This document shows positions 18,601 through 26,509 of a DNA stretch of 64,000 nt, one piece after another. The DNA is from Pseudomonas extremorientalis (lineage in GTDB: Bacteria; Pseudomonadota; Gammaproteobacteria; Pseudomonadales; Pseudomonadaceae), in contig NZ_MDGK01000041.1 in the NCBI RefSeq assembly GCF_001870465.1, positions 145,666-209,665 on the forward strand, written 5' to 3'. The number at the start of each line of letters is the position of its first letter. Within the stretch, counting starts at the first letter, position 1. A program made the translations under genes and the position numbers. The notes under the pieces are model-generated. The model searched no databases. It was not told the DNA's origin and worked only from the letters and a program-made list of their open reading frames with translations.

Positions 18601-19347
18601 AAGAAACTGATCGACGAAAAACTCATCAGCGCCCGTGCGGTATTCGGTTTCTGGCCGACCAACCAGGTGCAGGACGATGACCTGGAAGTCTATGGCGACG
18701 ACGGCCAACCGATTGCCCGGTTGCATCACCTGCGCCAGCAGATCATCAAGACCGACGGCAAGCCGAACTTCTCCCTGGCCGACTTCGTGGCGCCCAAGGA
18801 CAGCGGCGTGACCGACTACATCGGTGGTTTCATCACCACCGCCGGCATCGGTGCCGAAGAAGTCGCCAAGGCCTACCAGGACGCGGGCGACGACTACAAC
18901 TCGATCATGGTCAAGGCCCTGGCCGACCGCCTGGCCGAGGCCTGCGCCGAATGGCTGCACCAGCAGGTGCGTAAAGAGCATTGGGGTTATGCCAAGGACG
19001 AGCAACTGGACAACGAGGCGCTCATCAAGGAGCAATACAGCGGCATCCGCCCTGCCCCGGGCTACCCGGCGTGCCCGGATCACACTGAGAAAGCCCAGTT
19101 GTTCCAGTTGCTCGACCCCGAGGCCCGCGAGATGCAGGCCGGCCGCAGCGGGGTGTTTCTCACCGAACACTACGCAATGTTCCCGGCGGCTGCCGTCAGC
19201 GGCTGGTACTTCGCGCACCCGCAGGCGCAGTACTTTGCCGTGGGCAAGGTCGACAAGGACCAGGTGACCAGCTACACCGCGCGTAAAGGCCAGGACCTGA
19301 GCGTGACCGAGCGTTGGCTGGCGCCGAACCTGGGGTACGACAACTAA
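15637..19347 (+). CDS. metH: Cobalamin-dependent methionine synthase
   Basis: A 1236-residue, four-module enzyme that transfers a methyl group from methyltetrahydrofolate via cobalamin to homocysteine. Seen in order: homocysteine domain with zinc ligands Cys250, Cys313 and Cys314; pterin-binding domain (about 355-610); cap and B12 domain with DVHDIGKN, where His761 is the expected lower axial cobalt ligand; C-terminal SAM-binding reactivation domain with RPAPGYPACPDH. The ATG at 15637 (MSDRSVRLQ) fits known starts better than upstream in-frame codons. It uses the cofactor made by the cluster at 2-11 kb but has no riboswitch of its own. Confidence 0.98.
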   Translation: MSDRSVRLQALHQALKERILILDGGMGTMIQSYKLEEEDYRGKRFADWPSDVKGNNDLLVITRPDVIGGIEKAYLDAGADILETNTFNATRISMADYGMEELAYELNVEGARLARKIADAKTLENPAKPRFVAGVLGPTSRTCSLSPDVNNPGYRNVTFDELVENYTEATKGLIEGGADLILIETIFDTLNAKAAIFAVQGVFEELNTELPIMISGTITDASGRTLSGQTTEAFWNSVAHAKPISVGLNCALGASELRPYLEELSNKANTHVSAHPNAGLPNEFGEYDELPSQTAKVIEEFAQSGFLNIVGGCCGTTPGHIEAIAKAVAGYAPRVIPDIPKACRLSGLEPFTIDRSSLFVNVGERTNITGSAKFARLIREDNYTEALEVALQQVEAGAQVIDINMDEGMLDSKKAMVTFLNLIAGEPDISRVPIMIDSSKWDVIEAGLKCIQGKGIVNSISMKEGVEQFIHHARLCKRYGAAVVVMAFDEAGQADTEARKKEICKRSYDILVNEVGFPPEDIIFDPNIFAVATGIEEHNNYAVDFINACAYIRDELPYALTSGGVSNVSFSFRGNNPVREAIHSVFLLYAIRSGLTMGIVNAGQLEIYDQIPVELRDAVEDVVLNRTPDGTDALLAIADKYKGDGSVKEAETEEWRGWDVNKRLEHALVKGITTHIVEDTEESRLSFARPIEVIEGPLMSGMNIVGDLFGAGKMFLPQVVKSARVMKQAVAHLIPFIELEKGDKPEAKGKILMATVKGDVHDIGKNIVGVVLGCNGYDIVDLGVMVPAEKILQVAKEQKCDIIGLSGLITPSLDEMVHVAREMQRQDFHLPLMIGGATTSKAHTAVKIEPKYSNDAVVYVTDASRAVGVATQLLSKELKAGFVERTREEYVEVRERTSNRSARTERLSYPAAIAKKPQFDWSSYTPVVPTFTGAKVLDNIDLKVLAEYIDWTPFFISWDLAGKFPRILEDEVVGEAATALYADAQEMLKKLIDEKLISARAVFGFWPTNQVQDDDLEVYGDDGQPIARLHHLRQQIIKTDGKPNFSLADFVAPKDSGVTDYIGGFITTAGIGAEEVAKAYQDAGDDYNSIMVKALADRLAEACAEWLHQQVRKEHWGYAKDEQLDNEALIKEQYSGIRPAPGYPACPDHTEKAQLFQLLDPEAREMQAGRSGVFLTEHYAMFPAAAVSGWYFAHPQAQYFAVGKVDKDQVTSYTARKGQDLSVTERWLAPNLGYDN

Positions 19348-19399
19348 GCCCGGCTGGATTGTCTATGCTCTCCCTCACACACCTTGTGTCGAGGGATGT

Positions 19400-19618
19400 A
19401 TGGACGATCCAGTCAACAACAAACCCCCTACCTTCTGGCAGATGCTGCACAGCGTCGTGGCAGCCGCGTTCGGCGTGCAGAGCGGCAAGAACCGCGCCCG
19501 CGACTTCACCCACGGCAAGCCCAGCCACTTTGTGGTGCTGGGCATTCTGTTCACGGCGGTGTTTGCCTTGACGCTGTTCGGCATCGTCAAGCTGGTGCTG
19601 CACCTGGCCGGCGTCTAG
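19400..19618 (+). CDS. DUF2970 small membrane protein
   Basis: A 72-residue protein with a soluble N-terminus (TFWQMLHSVVAAAFGVQSGKNRARDF) and one C-terminal membrane helix (FVVLGILFTAVFALTLFGIVKLV). This is the DUF2970 family, widespread in pseudomonads and of unknown function. GAGGGA lies just before the ATG. It sits 52 bp after metH and its stop overlaps, tail to tail, the stop of the pseudogene on the other strand. Confidence 0.88.
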   Translation: MDDPVNNKPPTFWQMLHSVVAAAFGVQSGKNRARDFTHGKPSHFVVLGILFTAVFALTLFGIVKLVLHLAGV

Positions 19619-20396
19619 CGCAGCAGCAGTTGCAGGCTGAAGGGGTAACGGTAGGACGCCGGCTTGCCGACGGCTGACAGTGCGCGGAAATCCACCGGCG
19701 CCAACGGACCGAGCAGGCGTTGCGCCTGGGTCGCATCGATCAGTTGGAACAACGCCTCCTGGCGGTCACGCCCGCCATGGGCGTCGATATTCACGCCCTT
19801 GGTATCATCGTTGATCAACACCATCGCCCAACCACCCAGGGTGGAATGGCCTGCGACCAGCGTATTCAGGCGACCATCCAAGCGTGCCTGCAAGATAGCC
19901 GGCGAGCTGTTGACGGCGCTGAACAGTACGTCCTTGCCAAGCAATCGCCCGCTCTGTTGAAAGGCCTGCATCGCCATAGACCAAATGACGCAGGCGCACC
20001 TCGAGGTGCTCGACCAAGCGCGGCGCAGGCCCTGTTCACACAACTGCGCAGCCGGAGCGGTCTTGGTGCCGGAGAACGCCAGCAGTTCGATGGATTGGCC
20101 AGCGGCAACGGGACCGTGCAGACGTAGCAGACCCGTGAGCATCAGGTAGCCGGCCTGTTCATCATCGGTGACCATGCTGGCGATCCGTAGCGCACGCGCA
20201 GATGCAGGCCGAGGTCCTTGGCACCGGCCTGCATGAATTGCGCGTAGCTGACCCGGAAGGTTTCCGTCGACATGCCCGGGTTGAGAAACACCACCGACGT
20301 GGCATGGGCCATGGCCCCATACGCCGATCCCAGCAACCACACACACGCAATCAGCACCTTCGACAGGGTTATCAAGCCTTGAACATTGACCGCCAT
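19615..20396 (-). pseudogene. Decayed periplasmic sugar-binding protein gene
   Basis: Starting MAVNVQGLITLSK, it encodes a signal peptide and the beginning of a periplasmic binding protein (VVFLNPGMSTETFRVSYAQF), but the frame breaks after RVRYG. The continuation, SMVTDDEQAGYLMLTGLL, is in another frame, then breaks again after EQGLRRA: one base is missing before the LVEHLEVRLRHLVY reading. A further jump leads to AMQAFQQSGRLLGKDVLFS and the intact C-terminus ending LQLLLR. Two gaps (roughly 60 and 35 residues by comparison with the usual fold) plus a one-base deletion explain the pattern. Peripla_BP_4-type family; no permease or ATPase genes adjoin. Confidence 0.82.
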
Positions 20397-20430
20397 GGAT
20401 AGTGGCAAGGCGACAGTCAATCGAGGCTCT

Positions 20431-20544
20431 TTACTGGTGGCTCACCCAGAATACGGCGGTTCCCACCACCAGGATGATCAGAAACAGAATGGCCCAGGCA
20501 TCAACGGTACTGTCAGGTTTACGGGCTTTTGTCGGATTGCTCAT
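20431..20544 (-). CDS. 37-residue single-pass membrane microprotein
   Basis: ATG at 20544 encodes MSNPTKARKPDSTVDAWAIL and then a hydrophobic run ending VFWVSHQ: a short basic cytoplasmic head and one membrane helix (about residues 17-33). AGAGGCG is placed upstream as a ribosome site. The composition is clearly protein-like (charged head, then an uninterrupted helix), and I recall similar tiny proteins near cysI in other pseudomonads. Function unknown. Confidence 0.65.
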   Translation of the reverse strand: MSNPTKARKPDSTVDAWAILFLIILVVGTAVFWVSHQ

Positions 20545-20650
20545 CGCATCGCCTCTTGTCGGTTTTATAGGAGATAACGCTTAAACACGCTCACAGTAAA
20601 GTTGACGATTGCCCGCATGACAAATGTGGGTATCGCGATAACCGTTCTCA

Positions 20651-20678
20651 TTAGTCAATTTGGTTATTTGCATATACT
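20651..20678 (+). promoter_or_regulatory. Possible cysI promoter
   Basis: TTAGTC (20651-20656), a 16-bp AT-rich spacer and TATACT (20673-20678) lie about 100 bp before cysI in an AT-rich stretch. ATAACC upstream and GGTTAT in the spacer form a loose inverted repeat that could bind an activator such as CysB; no site can be proven by eye. Confidence 0.35.
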
Positions 20679-20777
20679 CAAACATCACTTTTGCGCATAA
20701 ACGCAAACTGGTATCGTGCGCCGGCTCCGTTGGGAGTGCGCGGCCGTGCGCGCAGATTTGCCGAGAACAGGACCTAT

Positions 20778-22436
20778 ATGTACGTATACGACGAATACGA
20801 TCAGCGCATCATCGAGGACCGCGTCAAGCAGTTCCGTGATCAGACCCGACGCTATCTGGCAGGTGAACTGAGCGAAGAAGAGTTCCGCCCTCTGCGCCTG
20901 CAAAATGGCCTTTATGTTCAGCGCTTTGCGCCGATGCTGCGGGTGGCCGTGCCCTACGGCCAACTGACGTCGCGCCAGGTACGCATGATGGCCAAGATTG
21001 CCCGCGACTACGACAAAGGCTACGCCCACATCAGTACCCGCCAGAACGTACAGTTCAACTGGCCGGCCCTGGAAGACGTGCCGGATATTCTGGCCGAGCT
21101 GGCCACCGTGCAGATGCACGCCATTCAGACCAGCGGTAACTGCCTGCGCAACGTGACCACCGACCAATTCGCCGGTGTCGCCGCCGACGAGCTGATCGAC
21201 CCACGCCCGTGGTGTGAAATCGTGCGTCAGTGGACCACCTTCCACCCCGAATTCGCCTACCTGCCGCGCAAGTTCAAGATCGCCATCAATGGCTCGACCT
21301 CAGACCGCGCGGCCATCGAAGTGCACGATATCGGCCTGGAGCCGGTGTACAACGCGGCCGGCGAGCTGGGCTTCCGCGTACTGGTGGGCGGCGGCCTCGG
21401 CCGTACCCCGGTGGTCGGCGCATTTATCAATGAATTCCTGCCATGGCAGGACCTGTTGAGCTACCTCGACGCGATCCTGCGGGTCTACAACCGCTACGGC
21501 CGTCGAGACAACAAGTACAAGGCCCGGATCAAGATCCTGGTCAAGGCGCTGACTCCAGAGGTCTTCGCCCAGAAAGTCGATGCCGAGATGGAACACCTGC
21601 GCGGCGGCCAGACCACCCTGACCGAAGCTGAAGTGCATCGTGTGGCCAAGCACTTCGTCGACCCTGAGTACAAGGTCCTGAGCAATCAGGACGCCGAGTT
21701 CGCCGCGCTGGATAAAGAACATCCAGGCTTCGCCCGCTGGCGTGCCCGCAATACCCTGGCGCACAAGAAGCCGGGTTATGTGGCGGTGACCCTGTCGTTG
21801 AAACCTACCGGCGTAGCGCCGGGCGATATTACCGACAAGCAGCTGGACGCCGTCGCCGACCTGGCCGAGCGCTACAGCTTCGGTCAACTGCGCACCTCCC
21901 ACGAGCAGAACATCATTCTCGCGGACGTTGAGCAGAGCCAGTTGTTCACTCTGTGGGGCGAGCTGCGCGAAGGCGGTTTCGCCACGCCGAACATCGGCCT
22001 GCTGACCGACATCATCTGCTGCCCGGGCGGCGATTTCTGCTCCCTGGCCAACGCCAAGTCCATCCCGATCGCCGAATCGATCCAGCGCCGTTTCGACGAC
22101 CTGGACTACCTGTTCGACATCGGCGAGCTGGACCTGAACATCTCCGGTTGCATGAACGCCTGTGGTCACCACCACGTCGGCCACATCGGCATCCTGGGCG
22201 TGGACAAGAAAGGCGAAGAATTCTACCAAGTGTCCCTGGGTGGCAGCGCCAGCCGCGATGCGAGCCTGGGCAAGATCCTCGGCCCATCCTTCGCCCAGGA
22301 AGCCATGCCCGAGGTGATCGGCAAGCTGATCGACGTGTACATCGAACAGCGCACCGAAGATGAGCGCTTCATCGACACCTACCAGCGCATCGGCATCGAC
22401 CTGTTCAAGGAGCGCGTCTATGCAGCGAATCATTAA
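20778..22436 (+). CDS. cysI: Sulfite reductase hemoprotein (siroheme, 4Fe-4S)
   Basis: A 552-residue nitrite/sulfite reductase that reduces sulfite to sulfide in cysteine synthesis. The cluster/siroheme cysteines are in place: Cys415-x5-Cys421 (CCPGGDFC) and Cys458-x3-Cys462 (CMNACGHHH). Two ferredoxin-like halves repeat as in the family. The ATG at 20778 is preceded by ACAGGA. It overlaps the DUF934 gene by 17 bp, the standard pseudomonad arrangement. Confidence 0.95.
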   Translation: MYVYDEYDQRIIEDRVKQFRDQTRRYLAGELSEEEFRPLRLQNGLYVQRFAPMLRVAVPYGQLTSRQVRMMAKIARDYDKGYAHISTRQNVQFNWPALEDVPDILAELATVQMHAIQTSGNCLRNVTTDQFAGVAADELIDPRPWCEIVRQWTTFHPEFAYLPRKFKIAINGSTSDRAAIEVHDIGLEPVYNAAGELGFRVLVGGGLGRTPVVGAFINEFLPWQDLLSYLDAILRVYNRYGRRDNKYKARIKILVKALTPEVFAQKVDAEMEHLRGGQTTLTEAEVHRVAKHFVDPEYKVLSNQDAEFAALDKEHPGFARWRARNTLAHKKPGYVAVTLSLKPTGVAPGDITDKQLDAVADLAERYSFGQLRTSHEQNIILADVEQSQLFTLWGELREGGFATPNIGLLTDIICCPGGDFCSLANAKSIPIAESIQRRFDDLDYLFDIGELDLNISGCMNACGHHHVGHIGILGVDKKGEEFYQVSLGGSASRDASLGKILGPSFAQEAMPEVIGKLIDVYIEQRTEDERFIDTYQRIGIDLFKERVYAANH

Positions 22437-22914
22437 GAACAACGAAGTCCTCGACGAAACCTGGCACCTGCTGCCCAAGGACGCGAGCTTCGACGGCATT
22501 TCCAACTGCGACGACCTGATCGTGCCGTTGGCCCTGTGGCGCGAACACGGCCACGCCCTCAAGGCCCGCGACGGCGGCCTGGGTGTGTGGCTGGACGCCG
22601 ATGAAGAAGCCGAGGAGATCGGCGACGACGTGGAACACTTTCAGGTCATCGCCCTGAACTTCCCGGCCTTCACCGACGGTCGCAACTACTCCAATGCGCG
22701 CCTGCTGCGTGACCGCTACGGTTACAAGGGGGAGTTGCGTGCGATTGGCGACGTGCTGCGCGACCAGCTGTTCTACCTGCGCCGCTGCGGGTTCGATGCC
22801 TTCGCCCTGCGCGCCGACAAAGACCCGTACGAAGCACTGGAGAGCCTCAAGGACTTCTCGGTGACGTACCAGGCGGCAACGGATGAGCCGTTGCCGTTGT
22901 TCCGCCGGCGCTGA
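22420..22914 (+). CDS. DUF934 protein, sulfite reduction partner
   Basis: A 164-residue soluble protein beginning MQRIIKNNEVLDETWHLL, of the DUF934 family, often annotated as an oxidoreductase linked to CysI. Conserved FPAFTDGRNYSNARLLRDRYGYKGELRA and QLFYLRRCGFDAF are visible. Its start lies inside the end of cysI, so the two are translationally coupled. It probably supports electron supply or assembly for sulfite reductase; the mechanism is unknown. A terminator follows directly. Confidence 0.9.
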   Translation: MQRIIKNNEVLDETWHLLPKDASFDGISNCDDLIVPLALWREHGHALKARDGGLGVWLDADEEAEEIGDDVEHFQVIALNFPAFTDGRNYSNARLLRDRYGYKGELRAIGDVLRDQLFYLRRCGFDAFALRADKDPYEALESLKDFSVTYQAATDEPLPLFRRR

Positions 22915-22925
22915 ATCGCTGCAAA

Positions 22926-22955
22926 TGAAAAACCCTGGCATGCCAGGGTTTTTTC
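22926..22955. terminator. Rho-independent terminator after cysI-DUF934
   Basis: AAAAACCCTGGCATGCCAGGGTTTTTT: a near-perfect palindrome of CCCTGGCATGCCAGGG flanked by A and T runs. It ends the rightward sulfite operon and can also stop the leftward MerR gene, whose stop it touches. Confidence 0.92.
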
Positions 22956-23358
22956 ATGGGTTGGATTTGATCGACGCCAGCACCTGCTTCTGCCCCATCG
23001 AACACGGCACCCCTTCCGGCTGCGCCTGCACTGCCTCGATCACACCCAGTAGTTGCGCCTTGCTGTGGGCCAACTGCGCCTGCATGGCTTCAATCTGCTC
23101 CACCTTGCGCTCCAGCGCTTCGAGCAACGCCTCACGCTTGTGCTCCCCTGGCGCGGGCATCAACGCCTTGAGTTCCTGCAAGGTGAACCCGGCCTGCTGC
23201 GCGCTCTGGATCAATTGCAGGGTCTGCAATGCTTCGGGTGCATAGCGTCGATAGCCGTTGGCCTGCCGCCCCACTTGGCTGATCAGGCCCTGCGCCTCAT
23301 AGAACCGGATACGCGACGCCGCCAGCCCACTCTGTTTTGCCAGTTCTCCAATATTCAT
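22954..23358 (-). CDS. MerR-family transcriptional regulator
   Basis: A 134-residue MerR protein: N-terminal winged helix (MNIGELAKQSGLAASRIRFY), then a long coiled-coil segment (about residues 80-115). A single Cys in GVPCSMGQ near the C-terminus is visible; there is no CxxC metal site, so the effector is more likely organic or redox than a metal. It diverges from the Old Yellow Enzyme gene over 71 bp that hold a textbook MerR operator. Confidence 0.9.
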   Translation of the reverse strand: MNIGELAKQSGLAASRIRFYEAQGLISQVGRQANGYRRYAPEALQTLQLIQSAQQAGFTLQELKALMPAPGEHKREALLEALERKVEQIEAMQAQLAHSKAQLLGVIEAVQAQPEGVPCSMGQKQVLASIKSNP

Positions 23359-23370
23359 CGAACTACCTGC

Positions 23371-23401
23371 TTGACCTTAAAGTTACCTTTAAGCTTAGCC
23401 T
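23371..23401 (+). promoter_or_regulatory. MerR-type operator/promoter
   Basis: TTGACC (23371-23376) and TAGCCT (23396-23401) are separated by 19 bp, too long for normal sigma-70 use. The spacer holds a perfect dyad, CTTAAAG-TTAC-CTTTAAG (23376-23393). This is the geometry MerR regulators untwist to switch a promoter on. It drives the oxidoreductase gene at 23430 and probably autoregulates the MerR gene. Confidence 0.75.
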
Positions 23402-23429
23402 GAGGCCTCCCCTGCTCAGGAGTCAACTC

Positions 23430-24662
23430 ATGTCGCCCTTTGAAACTCTGCAACTGCCCAATGGCCAAGTCCTTTCCAACCGTATCGCCAAGGCGGCGAT
23501 GGAAGAGAACATGGCGGACGCCCGGCAAGCGCCCTCCCCCGAGCTGAAGCAGCTCTACACGGCCTGGGCCGATGGCGAGCCGGGCCTGTTGATCAGCGGC
23601 AACGTGATGGTCGACCGCCGCGCCATGACCGGCCCCGGCGGCGTTGCCCTTGAGGACGAGCAGCAACTGCAGCGCTTTCGCGAATGGGCCGACGTGGCGC
23701 GGCGCAAGAACGTGCACTTCTGGGTGCAACTCAGCCATCCTGGGCGCCAGACACCCGCCAACCTGCGCCAGCAGGCCATTGCACCGTCCGCCGTGGCGCT
23801 CGACCTCGGCGGTTTCTCAAAGATGTTTGCCACGCCCAAGGCCATGACCGAGGCCGACATCCAGGACGTGATCCAGCGCTTCGCCACCAGCGCCCGCCTG
23901 GCCGAGAAAGCCGGTTTTACCGGCGTACAGATCCACGGTGCACACGGCTACTTGCTCAGCCAATTCCTGTCGCCGTTGAGCAACCAACGGACGGATCGCT
24001 GGGGCGGTTCACTGGAGAACCGTGCACGCCTGCTCCTGGACGTGATCCGTGCGGTACGCGACGGTGTCAGCCCGTCGTTTTGTGTGTCGGTCAAACTCAA
24101 CTCCGCTGATTTCCAGCGCGGTGGGTTCGAAGAAGCGGATGCACGCGCCGTGGTCGAGATGCTCAATCCGCTGTCCATCGACCTGCTGGAATTGTCCGGC
24201 GGCAGCTATGAAGCACCGGCCATGCAAGGCGAAGCACGGGACGGCCGGACCCTGGCCCGGGAGGCGTATTTCCTTGAATTCGCCAGCGAAGTCGCCGCCA
24301 TTGCCCAGATGCCCGTGATGGTCACCGGCGGCATCCGTCGCCTGCCCATCGTGCAACAAGTGCTCGACAGCGGTATCGCCATGGCCGGCATCGCCACCGC
24401 CCTGACGCTGGAACCGCAACTGATCCAGCACTGGCGCGAAGGCCGCGACCCCAACCCGCAACTCAAACCCATCGACTGGAAGCGCAAGCCCCTGGCATCC
24501 CTGGCCATTCTCGCCGTGGTGCGCTACCAGATGCGTCGCCTCAGCCGCGGCCATCTGCCCAAGGCCCACGTCGCACCTTGCATGGCGCTGGTGCGTGACC
24601 AATGGTTTCTGGCCCGGCGCACCCGGCAATATCGCGCGGCCATGACGCAATCTTCACATTAA
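23430..24662 (+). CDS. NADH:flavin oxidoreductase, Old Yellow Enzyme family
   Basis: A 410-residue TIM-barrel FMN enzyme. Family motifs: WVQLSHPGRQTPA, GVQIHGAHGYLLSQFLSP with the substrate-binding His pair region, and RWGGSLENRARLLLDVI. It most likely reduces activated C=C bonds of quinones, enones or nitro compounds. It lacks the extra iron-sulfur and flavin domains of 2,4-dienoyl-CoA reductases but has a C-terminal extension of about 50 residues. The ATG at 23430 follows CAGGAG. Controlled by the divergent MerR protein. Confidence 0.9.
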   Translation: MSPFETLQLPNGQVLSNRIAKAAMEENMADARQAPSPELKQLYTAWADGEPGLLISGNVMVDRRAMTGPGGVALEDEQQLQRFREWADVARRKNVHFWVQLSHPGRQTPANLRQQAIAPSAVALDLGGFSKMFATPKAMTEADIQDVIQRFATSARLAEKAGFTGVQIHGAHGYLLSQFLSPLSNQRTDRWGGSLENRARLLLDVIRAVRDGVSPSFCVSVKLNSADFQRGGFEEADARAVVEMLNPLSIDLLELSGGSYEAPAMQGEARDGRTLAREAYFLEFASEVAAIAQMPVMVTGGIRRLPIVQQVLDSGIAMAGIATALTLEPQLIQHWREGRDPNPQLKPIDWKRKPLASLAILAVVRYQMRRLSRGHLPKAHVAPCMALVRDQWFLARRTRQYRAAMTQSSH

Positions 24663-24739
24663 AGGCGGAGCATTCGCCGTGATCGAACTGTCCCCTATTG
24701 ATCAGCAGTTTTTAACCTCACTGACGATTGGAGTTCTTC

Positions 24740-26464
24740 ATGGCGAAAATCAACCTGGCCCAGCAATTGGCGACCACCCTTGAACAGGCGGGCATCAAGC
24801 GCATCTGGGGCCTGACCGGCGACAGCCTCAACGGCCTCACCGACGCGCTGCGCACCATGGACAGCATCGAGTGGATGCACGTGCGCCACGAAGAAGTGGC
24901 GGCGTTCGCCGCCGGCGCCGAAGCGGCTGCTACTGGCGAGCTGACGGTGTGCGCTGGCAGTTGCGGGCCGGGCAACCTGCATTTGATCAACGGGCTGTTC
25001 GACTGCCATCGCAACCATGTGCCAGTGCTGGCGATTGCCGCGCAAATTCCATCTTCAGAGATTGGCCTGAACTACTTCCAGGAAACCCATCCCCAGGAAC
25101 TGTTCAAGGAATGCAGCCACTTTATCGAGCTGGTCACCAACCCCGAGCAGATGCCCCAGGTACTGCATCGCGCCATGCGTTCGGCGATCCTCAATCGCGG
25201 CGTGGCCGTGGTGGTAATACCGGGCGATGTATCGCTGCTGGAGGTCGAGGACAAACTCAAGCCGTGGCCCGCCCTGCATGCACCGCGTACGCTGCCAGCG
25301 GAACAGGACCTGCAACGCCTCACCGATATCCTCGAAAACAGCCGCAAGGTCACCCTGCTCTGCGGCAGCGGGTGTGCCGGAGCCCATGATCAAGTGGTCG
25401 CCCTCGCCGACGCACTGGGCGCCCCCGTGGTACACGCGCTACGTGGCAAGGAGCATGTGGAGTGGGATAACCCGTTCGACGTCGGCATGACCGGCCTGAT
25501 CGGTTTCAGCTCCGGCTACCACGCCATGCTCGACTGCGACACGCTGATCATGCTCGGCACCGATTTCCCTTACCGCCAGTTCTACCCCACCGACGCCAAG
25601 ATCATCCAGGTCGACCGCAACCCACAGGCACTCGGTCGACGTGCCACGCTGGACCTGGGTATCGCCGCCGACGTCAGCGAAACCGTCGCTGCGCTGCTGC
25701 CAAGGTTAACGCGCAAGACTGATCGCAGCTTTCTCGAAACGTCCTTGAAGCATTATGAAAAAGCCCGTCAAGGGCTGGACGACCTGGCCCAGCCGTCGAA
25801 AGCCAACCGGCCGATTCACCCACAGTACGTGGCACGCCTGCTCAGTGAGTTGGCGGATGACGATGCGATCTTCACCGCCGATGTCGGCTCTCCCACCGTG
25901 TGGGCAGCGCGCTATTTGAAGATGAACGGCAAGCGCCGCCTGATCGGTTCGTTCAACCATGGTTCGATGGCCAATGCCATGCCCCAGGCCATTGGCGCGC
26001 AGGCGGCATTCCCCAATCGCCAGGTGATCTCGATGTCGGGTGACGGCGGTTTCGCCATGCTGATGGGCGATTTTATTTCGCTGGCGCAACTGAAGCTGCC
26101 AGTCAAAGTCATCGTATTCGATAACTCGTCCCTGGGCTTTGTCGCCATGGAAATGAAGGCGGCGGGCTACCTGGACGCCGGCACCGAGCTGAAAAACCCG
26201 GATTTCGCCGCCATGTCCAACGCCATGGGCATCCTCGGCATTCGCGTGGAGCAATCCGAAGACCTGGAACCGGCCCTGCGCCGCGCCCTGGCCCATGACG
26301 GACCGGTGCTGGTGGATGTGGTCACCGCCACTCAGGAATTGGTGATGCCGCCGACGATCAAGCTGGAACAGGCCAAGGGGTTCAGCCTGTACATGCTCAA
26401 GGCGGTGATGAGTGGGCGTGGCGATGAGGTGATCGAACTGGCACGCACCAACTGGCTGCGCTGA
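24740..26464 (+). CDS. poxB: Pyruvate dehydrogenase (quinone), PoxB-type
   Basis: A 574-residue thiamine-diphosphate enzyme. The catalytic Glu lies in HVRHEEVAAFAAGAEA near residue 53; the C-terminal TPP/Mg site is GDGGFAMLMGD followed by NSSLGFV. PoxB oxidises pyruvate to acetate and CO2 and passes electrons to ubiquinone at the membrane, mainly in stationary phase. The start at 24740 has GGAG upstream; an in-frame TTG at 24728 is less likely. Other TPP enzymes (acetolactate synthase type) are less similar in motifs. Confidence 0.92.
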   Translation: MAKINLAQQLATTLEQAGIKRIWGLTGDSLNGLTDALRTMDSIEWMHVRHEEVAAFAAGAEAAATGELTVCAGSCGPGNLHLINGLFDCHRNHVPVLAIAAQIPSSEIGLNYFQETHPQELFKECSHFIELVTNPEQMPQVLHRAMRSAILNRGVAVVVIPGDVSLLEVEDKLKPWPALHAPRTLPAEQDLQRLTDILENSRKVTLLCGSGCAGAHDQVVALADALGAPVVHALRGKEHVEWDNPFDVGMTGLIGFSSGYHAMLDCDTLIMLGTDFPYRQFYPTDAKIIQVDRNPQALGRRATLDLGIAADVSETVAALLPRLTRKTDRSFLETSLKHYEKARQGLDDLAQPSKANRPIHPQYVARLLSELADDDAIFTADVGSPTVWAARYLKMNGKRRLIGSFNHGSMANAMPQAIGAQAAFPNRQVISMSGDGGFAMLMGDFISLAQLKLPVKVIVFDNSSLGFVAMEMKAAGYLDAGTELKNPDFAAMSNAMGILGIRVEQSEDLEPALRRALAHDGPVLVDVVTATQELVMPPTIKLEQAKGFSLYMLKAVMSGRGDEVIELARTNWLR

Positions 26465-26471
26465 ACCCAAC

Positions 26472-26489
26472 GTGGGAGCTTGCTCCCAC
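26472..26489. repeat. Short REP-like palindrome
   Basis: GTGGGAGC-TT-GCTCCCAC: a perfect 8-bp-arm palindrome between the converging poxB and flavin reductase genes. It shares its outer bases with the larger REP units but lacks the GGGGG/CCCCC core. It may act as a transcript end. Confidence 0.75.
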
Positions 26490-26509
26490 TGCTGGACCTG
26501 ATTGCCCGA

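Noticed and set aside
15208..19218. A 1336-codon open frame on the minus strand opposite metH
   Set aside because: It is the GC-driven mirror of metH: low-complexity His/Val/Gly/Asp-rich composition, no domain sense. metH itself has every catalytic residue.
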